In this document: piece by piece, positions 55,481 to 64,000 of the stretch
Numbering within the stretch: the first letter of the stretch is position 1
Layout: each line of letters begins with the position of its first letter
Source: Diphasiastrum complanatum
Taxonomy: Eukaryota; Streptophyta; Lycopodiopsida; Lycopodiales; Lycopodiaceae
Direction: 5' to 3'
DNA length: 64,000 nt
NCBI GenBank assembly: GCA_029204225.1
Contig: CM055095.1
Coordinates: 47,818,510-47,882,509, forward strand
The notes under the pieces: model-generated
Seen by the model: the letters and a program-made list of their open reading frames with translations, nothing else
What the model was told of the DNA's origin: nothing
Databases searched by the model: none
Made by a program: the position numbers and the translations under genes

Positions 55481-56692
55481 TCAAACACCATGCTTAAAGT
55501 GGACATCCAAACCACTTTCTAAGAGTAGACCAACACTAAGCATATTCTTGGTGATTGATGGTACATAAAGGACATTTTCTAGATCCATGCATTTTGAGGA
55601 TTCTAGACACAAAGATATGGTGCCAACACCATCTATCCTACACTCTTCATCATTTGTAGTAAAGACAAACTTTTTAGCATCATTGAATGAGTGTAAGGTT
55701 GAGAAAAAGTCCTTTTCACAAGACATGTGGGAGCTAGCCCCACTGTCGATCCACCAATTGTCTCTTGAATTGTTATTGCTTGTTGATGAGGATGTAGATG
55801 CCATCAAGAATACATCTACTTCATCCTCCTCCTCCTCCTTTGCAAGGTTTCCTTGTTTGTCCTCCTCCACTTGTGCTCTTAGCCTCTTGTAGCATTCAGA
55901 TGCATAATGCCCCTTCTTTCCACAGAAGAAGCATTTTTGCTTTGACTTGTCCTTTGAGCTTGATGCATCATCCTCTCCTTTGGCCTCCTTTGGATGCTTC
56001 TTCTTTCCATTGGTCTTCTTTTTGCCCTTGAATGAGAAATTGGCTTTCTCATCACCATCCTGCAACGACAAGGAACTCATCCTAGATTTTGCATGGAGCA
56101 TCCTACACTCTTCAACCACTAATACACTGTGAAGTTTTTCTATAGTTGGCAAAGTGTCTTGGATGGCAAAACTTTGGACCAAATTTGCAAAGTCATCTCC
56201 TAGACCATTAAGGACAATTTGTACAAGCTCTCCATCATGAATCTTCTCTCCAATGGAAGCCAACTCCCTATTTAGAGACTTGATTCTGAGTACATAATCC
56301 TGTGCACTCTCCTCACTTCTCCTCATGCTTTGCAAAATTTGATTTCTAGGCATAAGAACTCTAGAAGTGTTGCTAGACTCATAGATTGATTTTAAAGACT
56401 CCCAAGCCTCTTTAGCATTAGTACAAGCTGATACTTCTCTCAACAAATCATTGCTCACATTCATCTTCACACAATGAAGTGCAAGCCTAGATATCTTCTT
56501 GTATCTAGCTAACTCATGTGCACCTAGAGGTTCATCTTCATCTTCAATCAAGAACTCATAAAGGTCTTGAAGCACCAATAGTGACTCCATTCTAACCTTC
56601 CAAGTAGCATAATTTGTAGAATTCAACCTCTCACTAGCTTCTAGAAGGTATGCTCCAGCAGATCCCATCTTACTAGTGACTTCTACAAACAA
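55481..56692 (-). CDS. Copia gag-protease
   Basis: 403 codons. Residues about 20-200 form the UBN2-type gag (LNSTNYATWKVRMESLL, AKEAWESLKSIYESS, LVQIVLNGLGDDFANLV). A Lys-rich stretch precedes a CCHC zinc knuckle, CFFCGKKGHYASEC (254-267), for RNA binding. The aspartic protease start is WWIDSGASSHMS (DSG 316-318), continuing to NVLYVPSITKNMLSVG. The frame ends at TGA 55483-55481, where the sister copy at 9.7 kb has a Cys codon. Reading goes on in the same frame beyond it, so the stop is a point mutation or a readthrough site. Confidence 0.9.
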   Translation of the reverse strand: MFVEVTSKMGSAGAYLLEASERLNSTNYATWKVRMESLLVLQDLYEFLIEDEDEPLGAHELARYKKISRLALHCVKMNVSNDLLREVSACTNAKEAWESLKSIYESSNTSRVLMPRNQILQSMRRSEESAQDYVLRIKSLNRELASIGEKIHDGELVQIVLNGLGDDFANLVQSFAIQDTLPTIEKLHSVLVVEECRMLHAKSRMSSLSLQDGDEKANFSFKGKKKTNGKKKHPKEAKGEDDASSSKDKSKQKCFFCGKKGHYASECYKRLRAQVEEDKQGNLAKEEEEDEVDVFLMASTSSSTSNNNSRDNWWIDSGASSHMSCEKDFFSTLHSFNDAKKFVFTTNDEECRIDGVGTISLCLESSKCMDLENVLYVPSITKNMLSVGLLLESGLDVHFKHGV

Positions 56693-57462
56693 GAAATAGA
56701 TTTGATTGACTTGAAACTCACAAAGGTCTCACACTTGCAGTGTTTCACTCAAATTTGATTTCTAATCCAACAAATGGACTTATAATCACAGTTCTATCAC
56801 TCCCTCACAAAGCTGGAATGAAGATAAGATGAAGTGAAAACTACTTTCAAACAAATCTTGCCAAGAAATGGATTTGATTGTCTCTAGAAACTCACTAAGG
56901 TCTCTCTCTTGTAGTTTTTCACTCAAATTAGATTTCTAATCCAACAAATGGACTTATAATCTCAGTTCTAGCACTCCCTCACAAAGTTGGAATGAAGATA
57001 AGATGATGTGAAATCTACTTACAATCAAATCTTGCCAAATTTGGCTATTTTTGGACAAAAAAATGACTTAATCTCTTTCTTCCTTCTTGGTGTACTTTCA
57101 AGACCTGTTTTTAACCTTAATAGGACTTGAAATCAGCCTAGATTAATTAGATTCCATGAAACAAATTCAAATCTAATCAATGGCAAATGATCTTGGTAGA
57201 TTATCCTAGGATCTCCACCAAAAATTACACCAATAGCGCACAAATTGAATTTTTTTTGGATCAAATGAATACCATGCATTAAATGCAGGTTCAGAGGTGC
57301 CCACACATGTGGACAGTACGGATTTGGACCCCTACCAAGTTTGGGATCAAATCTCCTCACCAAAATCAAGATTCTAGCTTGCCCTCTCAATACTAGCTTT
57401 TAGCACCAAAACTTGCTAAAAATGGATTTGCATTAGATCAATGGCTTATGCTCTTGTACTTG
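56693..57462 (-). repeat. Element leader with about 174-bp tandem duplication
   Basis: TTTCTAATCCAACAAATGG and GGAATGAAGATAAGATGA each occur twice, about 174 bp apart (about 56759 and 56933), in the untranslated leader between primer site and gag. The two units differ at a modest number of sites. Confidence 0.8.
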
Positions 57463-57474
57463 GCTCTGATACCA
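57463..57474 (-). other. Primer binding site, initiator-Met tRNA type
   Basis: TGGTATCAGAGC on the minus strand, abutting the 5' LTR. Confidence 0.9.
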
Positions 57475-58175
57475 TGTGAAAGTACTGTACTTTAGGACCA
57501 TAAATGGATCTACAAAAGATCCACAAGAGTGATTGGATGCTTGCTTAACAATCTATCAAAAAACTAGACACAAAAAAGTTGATCTAGATTGGCAATTTGA
57601 CAAACAACAAGCACTAACAATCAAAAGCATTGATAAACATTGAAATCCGAGCCCACACGTGTGTACTACAGGCTATAGTACGGCCTTCAACCTGAGAAAC
57701 AAGTAGAAATTGATTTGGTCTCATTTGGATCACAAAAACTCAATGTACATAGTGAACTAGCTTGAGATTGCCAATGAGCTCCAAAAATTTTCTTTTTTCT
57801 CACTATGGAGGGAGGGAATACATAGCAAATTCGACTTCCTTCTTGAAGTTAGGTGGATTTCCAGCATGTAATAAGGAAGTTAACTCACTCTCCTTGACCT
57901 AAAATGAAACCCTAGTCTATTTCCTAGAGTTATGCTTGGTAGGTAGCTAGTTGGTCAAATTTTCACCTTAAACTTAGGTGTAGGTCCTATAAAGTAGGGA
58001 TGACCACCAAATAGACATGACCAACTCTCTTGACTTGACCTAACCTACATTAGGATGGGTTTCCCATGTGGCATCATGGCCTCACATGTGTGGGACCCAC
58101 TTGTGTACACAATTTACACTATTCTACATGGTTTTTGATCAAGCTAGATTTGCCAATTTTTGGCAATTCTTCACA
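57475..58175 (-). repeat. 5' LTR of the complete copia-type element
   Basis: 701 bp, next to the primer site at 57463-57474; the TG...CA ends are intact in this copy. Confidence 0.93.
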
Positions 58176-58180
58176 CACTT

Positions 58181-59059
58181 GATGGTACATCATGAATATT
58201 GTTTAGATATTTTGAAAAAAAAAAAACTTTTTACATTAAAAACCTAGTTCACTGAATAATGTTTCATATGACGTGAAATTATGCAAAAACCTGGTCCTTC
58301 AAAGACTTGTATATGTAAATAGACAAATTACTACAAAATGGACTATATTAGTAAATAACATCATGTTTATGGGGGTGTTGTCAAGAAGCAATAGGAGCTA
58401 AGTTTAAATGGCATAGACAATGTTTACTAATTATAAAAACACTATGATCTCAACAAGGAGATTGTTGGATTTCAAAGCTCAAGTGGAAACCCACTTTTTA
58501 ATGAGCAGTTTGAAGCTGTAAATACTCTGGAAAAAACCAAAAAATTGAAAAGATATGAACAAAAGATCAAACCTTGTTTTTGTGATCTGGACCTAAGTCG
58601 AATGGATTGAATCGGGTCAGAACTTATTCCGATCTAGCTCCTATATTGACCCGACATCGATGTTGACCTAGGACCTATATTGACCCGGCACTTATTTTGA
58701 CCCAAAAGCTATTTTGATACTGTCAATACTTTGTCGCAATTAGAGGACGTGGTTGGCTTATCTACTATGTACATTTTGACTACCCTCTACAACGACTGCT
58801 ATCTAACATAGGACGGATCAAGTAGAACTATTAAAAATGAATAATCATACTTTCTTGTATTTAGTTGATTGCTCTACAATGATCATTAAACTATATATAT
58901 CATTAGATAGACCATCTGACAAAAATGAACGAAAAAGTGCTGAAGTATATTGAAACTCATGCCAACCAGAAGTGTGTGCTTCACACTCATATACTCTGAT
59001 ATATTCAGATCAATTTTGTTTCAATTAAGAGTGCAATTTTATCTCATACTATTGTTTTC
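58181..59059. other. No recognisable gene
   Basis: AT-rich. Around 58620-58720, TATTGACCCGRCA/TTTTGACCC units repeat loosely. Confidence 0.5.
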
Positions 59060-61340
59060 TTATTGCATTGATGTACTACTCGATCAATCTTCAATCTCAC
59101 TAGCTATCTGACACACTACTGATCCAACAACAAGCTCGTGTTATCTCTTCTATTGATCACTCTCAATATCAAGGACTCTTAGATCAGCCATATCATATCA
59201 ACCCAGACTGCCAAGGATGCTTGGGACATCTTAGCTACTCTCTATGACATCAGAGATATTACATCTAAGCCCCATTTTAGAAATGAATTTTTCACTCTCA
59301 AATTGTTTGAAGCTGATTCTGTATTGGCCCATCTTATTACATTAAAAAATCTAATGGAGGAAATGACTGCCACTAGAAGATACCAATGCCATTATGATTC
59401 TATTATCAAGTCTACTAGAAGCATATCATAATTGGATCATGGTGATTTCTACTCGGCAAGGCCTCACTCTTACTAGAGTAATCTCTATGCTACCTCAAGA
59501 GAAGATCAGAAGAAATGGATCATTCTCCAACTCAAGGTCAGGTCCTCATGCTCTATATTCCCAGAAAAATTAGAAGTTTAGATCCAAGAGATATGCAAGG
59601 TCAGACCATTCTGATAGAAAGAGAAACTAGCAGCCAATATCAAATTCAGGACCTTCATCATCTCAACCAACACAACAACTATCTTGAAAATATCGCAAGA
59701 AGACTGGTCATGTCATCAAGGACTACAGAACACTCGAGTATAACAATGAGAAGAAGAAGCAGTTTCACCAACAAACCAATGTTGCAACTACCAGTCAAGC
59801 ACCTCAATCTCAAGAAGAAGATGAAGTTGCCTTTATGACTAAAGCTGAAGAACTCCAAGATGACAATTTTTGGTATTGGGACTCATGAAAAACTCAACAC
59901 ATGACTCACCATTTCGATTGATTTCATGACTTCGAGCCATTCACTTATCCTAGAGTTGTACAATTAGGAGACAACTCATCTCACAACATCAAAGGTGAAG
60001 GCATTGTCAAGATTGAGTTCCAAAATAATGATGTCAAGTTTCTAATGTTCGACATGTATCCAATCTTACAAAAAATCTACTCTCAGTTAGTAGAATTGTC
60101 GATTCTAGTCATAGGATTGAATTCAATACAGAAGGTTGCACTATTCTTGAGAAATATAGGAAAGTTTTAGCTTTTGGTAAAAGGTGTGGCTATCTTTTAC
60201 CAAAAGTATGGCTACATTTACAAATTAAACCATTGCTATTCCACCAATAGTCAAGTTCTTTACACTTCTAATTCTGAGTCGACTGATATGCTTTGGCATT
60301 TTAGATTAGGCCATTTAAATCACAATAGTATCCAGCAAATGTTGAATGTGAAAATAGCACAAGATCTGCCTTCTATTAGTAAATAAACTTCTCACATCTG
60401 TGAAAGTTGTATTATCTGCAAACATTCTAGAACTCCATTTCATATCCATTCTTCAAAAGATTTACTAGATCTTGTACATGGCCCTTTCTAGTCCTGTGTA
60501 GACTTCTTCACAAGGGGAGCCACTTATTTTCTAACATTCATTGATGGTTTTTCTAGAAGAATTGTGACTTCTTTTCTTAAGAACAAATATGTGAAGCTTT
60601 CAATTATTTCAAATAGTTCAAGGCATTTGTTGAAAATCATACCTCAGACAAAATCAAGACTCTATGCACTGATGGAGGAGAGAATTCATTTCTAATGAAT
60701 TCAGAGACTTTTGCAAGGCACACGGGATACATCAACAATTTACTACGAGCTATTCACCTCAGTCCAATAGTATACTTGGAAGCAAGAATCGAACTCTCAT
60801 AGAGAGTACAAAGAGCATGTTGGCCCATGTCTCCCTTCCTAAATGATTTTGGACATAAGCAATATCTACTGCTACTTATTTTCAGAATTGATCCATTACT
60901 AAGGTTCTCAACAACAAGACTCCTTATGAGGTATGGACATGTTCGAAACCTTCCCCCAACAATATTAGAGTCTTTGGATGTATTGCATACTCTCAAATAC
61001 TTGTTGAGCTGAGAAAGAAGCTAGATAATATTAACAATAAATCGATTTTCATAGAATGCTCTCCCGACTACAAACAATACAAGCCCTACAATCCATGTTC
61101 ACAAAAGTTCTATACAATTAGAGATGTAATCTTTTTTGAGGATCAATTCTAGAACCTCAAGGGTAAGGCTCTAGACGAGATTCTCACTTCAGATCTTAAG
61201 GTTGATGATCCGAACATCAATTTTGACTCAGACGATGAGTCATTAACTCCTCAACAAGTCGAACAACATCTTGAAAACCTTCCAAGGACATCTCCTCTTT
61301 GGCTTGAGGGCATTGCCTTTTGGATAATTTGAGACCTAGA
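59060..61340 (+). pseudogene. Decayed copia polyprotein, gag to integrase
   Basis: Blocks on the + strand in copia order: gag (AWDILATLYDIRDITSK-like, 59210-59290), a degraded zinc-knuckle region near 59700, the protease region (DEVAFMTKAEELQDDNFWYW near 59830, followed by a DS-stop in place of DSG), pre-integrase (LWHFRLGHLNHNSIQQM, 60288-60340), integrase core (YFLTFIDGFSR near 60530), and the linker (about 61150-61330). Many stops and frameshifts. The fragment ends near 61340, where an opposed copia fragment begins. No LTR or primer site found. Confidence 0.8.
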
Positions 61341-61366
61341 TCCATGGAAATGTACAAGCTTGCAAT

Positions 61367-63232
61367 TCATAAAATTGAATTTTGAAAGCATGTTGAAGAT
61401 TTATCTCTACTGAGTAATGTAGATAGCTTCTTGTTTCTGTCTCTATGGATTTGGATCCCAAGATAGTAGTGAGCTTCTCCTAGGTCTGTCATTTTGAATT
61501 CTTGAGATAACATCCTCTTGGCATTCTTTATCATTTTCATATTATTGCTAAATAGTAATGTATCATCCACATATAGTGTGATGATTATAAATGATTCTTG
61601 AATGGCCTTGAAATAGACATTGCAGTCTACAAAGCTTAGTTTGAATCCTTGTTCGATAAGAAATGAGTTGATTTTTTAAAACCATGCTCTTGAAGACTAT
61701 TTTGAGCCATGTAATGCTTTGTGGAGTTTGCAGACTCGATCTTCTTTGCCATTAAGCACATAACTCTTTGGCTGAATCATATATATGTCTTCTTTGATAA
61801 CTCCATTGAGGAATGATCTTTGTACATCTAATTAACGTACCTCAAAGTTGGTGGTAGCAGCAAATGATAGTAGCAATCTTATTGAGGAGTACTTGACCAC
61901 TAGGCTAAAAGTTTCAAAATAAATTGTTGGGAATTTTTGAAAATTCTCTTGCCACCAGTCGAGCCTTCTCTTTTGTCGATGCTACCATCTATCCTGTACT
62001 TGATCTTAAATATCCACTTACAATCGATGATCTTTCTGCTTGCAGGCAGATTAGTGATGGTCCATGTGTTGTTTTTTACTAAAGAATTGTAGTTTTTATC
62101 CATGGCTTCTTTCCAAAGGTCATAATCACCTTGTGTAAGTGCTACTTTAACTGTCGTTGGCTCTTGTGAAAGATATTGAGCATACTCATCAATGAATCTG
62201 ACAAGCTGAGTTCAAACTCTTGTAGACCTTCTAGGAGGTGCCTTTGTTGGGTTGGTTGCTCCTGAGTTGCAGCTTCTTGTTCTTCTTCTGAATCAATTTT
62301 TATAAGCTAGATACTTGAAGGAATGAAAATTGTATTTCGATATTCATCAGTATTCTGGGCAAGAACATCAAACAATACTTTGTCCTTGCCCTTGTAGTCA
62401 ATAAACTAATCTTCAAGAAATTTAACATCCCTACTAGTTGAAAATCTTACATGTAGCGGATCATACAGCCTATACATGCCATTTGAAGAAGAATAACCAA
62501 CAAAAAATATTTTAACAAAATGATCATCCAGTTTCTTCCTGGTGTCTTTAGGAATATGAGCATAACCAGTGCATCCTAATGAAGGCTTGGATATAGTCCA
62601 AACTTCATAAGGAGTCTTACTGTTAGATAAACCTTTGGTTGAAAATAGATTTTGCAAATAAGCTGTTGTAGAAACACCTTGCTACCAAAAGGATTTGGGA
62701 AATGCATACATTTGGTAGATTCAACTAAGGTTTTGTTCTCTCTGCAAGTCCGTTGGACTAAGGATATTAGAAAGCAGCAAGTTGTTGTTCGATCTCATTG
62801 GTCAAACAATACTCCTTAAATGCATTGAATATATATTCACCACCATTTTCAATCCTAAGAGCTTTGATTTTTCTTATTGTTTGTAGCTCAACATGCTCTT
62901 TGTAGGTCTTGAAGAAATGGCAGGCTTCATATTTGTGCTTCATAAAATATGCAGTAGCTCTACTCGAATAGATGTAATAAAGAATCTAGCACCAAGTAAT
63001 GATGGTGTTTGCATTGGGCCACATATATTTAAAGAATTATGTCTAAAATATTTCTATATACATGTTCTTGATTTAATTTCAAAGGTCTTCTAGCCTGTTT
63101 TCCTAGCTTTGGCTGACTAGAGGGTCGAAGTTACTACTTCAATAATCAAAATCAAGAACTAAAGAATGTTTAGACATATTAGCAATAGATACATGATTCA
63201 AATGCCCAAGTCTATTTTTAAAAATGCAGCAA
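61367..63232 (-). pseudogene. Decayed copia pol, pre-integrase to reverse transcriptase
   Basis: Minus-strand order: RLGHLNHVSIANM (about 63215), integrase near 63060-62700 (EYCLTNEIEQQ), then SKTPYEVWTISKPSLGCTGYAH and GYSSSNGMYRLYDP (62590-62420). The RT entry is KNYNSLVKNNTWTITNLPA and KIIDCKWIFKIKYRIDGSID (62100-61975). The RT catalytic end is DDTLLFSNNMKMIKNAK and DLGEAHYYLGIQIH (61570-61440). Stops break it throughout. It stops at 61367 against the + strand fragment. Confidence 0.85.
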
Positions 63233-63549
63233 AATAATCTCATTTGATCCTAGAAATGATGGAGAAAGCACCTACTTAAGATCCAATCAAGATCTAATAG
63301 CTAGATTACTAACCAATGCATTGATTTCTAGCTTATCTTGGCTTGAACTCCACAAATTGGCTAAACTCTTCACACGTGTGAGTGTACGGCCTGCTGCTAC
63401 TTGTGTATTGTACCTGCACCTTGAACCTCATCTAATGATTACAAAAATCCATATGTCAATAGCAATCATCATTCAAAAGATAGACAAAAACTAGTAATGA
63501 AGGAAGATCTTGATTTTACTCATAATTGGATGGATGATCCATCACATAT
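63233..63549 (-). other. Possible 3' LTR of the next copia fragment
   Basis: This lies after the RNase H end at 63550, where the 3' LTR should be. It contains CACACGTGTG near 63372 and TGTACGGCC, resembling the CACACGTGTG/AGTACGGCC segment of the LTR at 53614-54314. Boundaries are not resolved. Confidence 0.35.
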
Positions 63550-63992
63550 TTATACATAAGTGCCTCGGTTTGAAGAAAACATAGACTTGCTGAAGATATC
63601 AACAACACATTCACTACTTGCCACATGCTCCAAAGATGCCTCCTTTGATTGCACCTTTTCTCTCACAAAATGATGAGAGATCTCAATATGCTTTGAACTT
63701 GCATGGAAGATTGGGTTGGTTGCAAGGTGTTGGGCTGAACTCATGACTTTCAGCTCCATAAGTAGCCTTTTGATCCAAAGAATCTCCTTTGTAGTGGTAG
63801 TGAGAGCCTTGTACTCGGCCTCGATAGAAAAAAGTGAGATAATTTCTTGTTTCTTTGACAACCAAGAAACAACTCCTCCACCAATGAATGTTGCATAGGC
63901 ACTTGCGGACTTTCTATTCCTTTTATCACCTGCAAAATCCGAGTCACTAAAGGCATGAAAATCAATAATATCTCCTCTATAGAGAATTCCAT
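63550..63992 (-). pseudogene. Copia RNase H, runs off the window end
   Basis: Blocks in two frames: DFHAFSDSDFAGDKRNRKS-like (63970-63900) and MSKKQEIISLFSIEAEYKALT, HIEISHHFVREK, then VVDIFSKSMF (63861-63550), the C-terminal RNase H of a copia polyprotein. A frameshift separates them. The rest of pol lies beyond the window. Confidence 0.85.
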
Positions 63993-64000
63993 GATCTAGA

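Larger units (their letters stand above)
53614..58175 (-). mobile_element. Complete non-autonomous copia-type element with gag and protease
   Basis: 4,562 bp. Two 701-bp LTRs (53614-54314 and 57475-58175) are nearly identical and open TGTGAAG / close CTTTCACA in element sense. The left copy's terminal G is mutated to A on the + strand (TATGAAA). Target duplications CACTT flank it exactly (53609-53613 and 58176-58180). The primer site is GCTCTGATACCA on the + strand (57463-57474). The polypurine tract is GAGGAGGAG (54315-54323, minus). Internal coding is gag plus protease, followed by a region with only remnants of the integrase end, linker and RNase H start. With so little pol it would need help from an autonomous copia. 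Near-identical LTRs and a perfect duplication imply a fairly recent insertion. Confidence 0.93.

Overview
This window is nuclear DNA of a flowering plant. The evidence is plant gene families with GT-AG introns (an IDM1-type PHD/GNAT acetyltransferase, a pectinesterase and a GID1-type gibberellin receptor), many Ty1/copia and Ty3/gypsy fragments, and very long (GA)n microsatellites. Gene density is low and repeat decay is heavy. The species cannot be read from the sequence.

Layout. 1-6335: 3' exons of an IDM1-like gene on the + strand, whose 5.1-kb last intron holds a decayed LTR element. 9.5-10.4 kb: a relic of a gag-only copia family. 10.65-16.4 kb and 19.55-20.1 kb: a cluster of decayed or unusual genes I cannot assign. 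It contains a divergent histone-H3-like gene with a long C-terminal extension, a divergently transcribed unknown gene, a paralogue of that unknown gene at 19.6-20.1 kb, and another unknown on the minus strand at 15.2-16.4 kb. A solo copia LTR and two opposed copia gag fragments have split this cluster. 20.8-28.2 kb: copia integrase, a VID27/CYPRO4 pseudogene, gypsy reverse transcriptase/RNase H and an LTR end, a GGTACC-rich insertion inside a (TA)n tract, and a cluster of GC-centred palindromes. 28.2-35.8 kb: AT-rich sequence with no recognisable gene. 36.3-38.7 kb: a complete five-exon pectinesterase, with about 494 bp of (GA)n ending 27 bp before its start codon. 39.7-46.2 kb: more microsatellite, a GC-rich tandem repeat, and copia and gypsy fragments with a gypsy LTR and primer site. 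49.1-50.4 kb: a complete two-exon GID1-like gene. 51.8-52.4 kb: tandem and fold-back repeats. 53.6-58.2 kb: a complete copia-type element with two 701-bp LTRs, primer site, polypurine tract and a perfect 5-bp target duplication; it encodes gag and protease but only scraps of integrase and RT. 59-64 kb: three decayed copia fragments, two of them facing each other.

Only three host genes look functional: IDM1-like (cut by the window edge), the pectinesterase and GID1-like. They are not obviously linked in function. The solo LTR at 13.5-14.2 kb belongs to the same family as the complete element at 53.6-58.2 kb, and the internal relic at 9.7-10.4 kb shares that element's unusual internal structure, so this non-autonomous family has multiplied locally. 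The most novel content is the H3-like gene and its unassigned neighbours.
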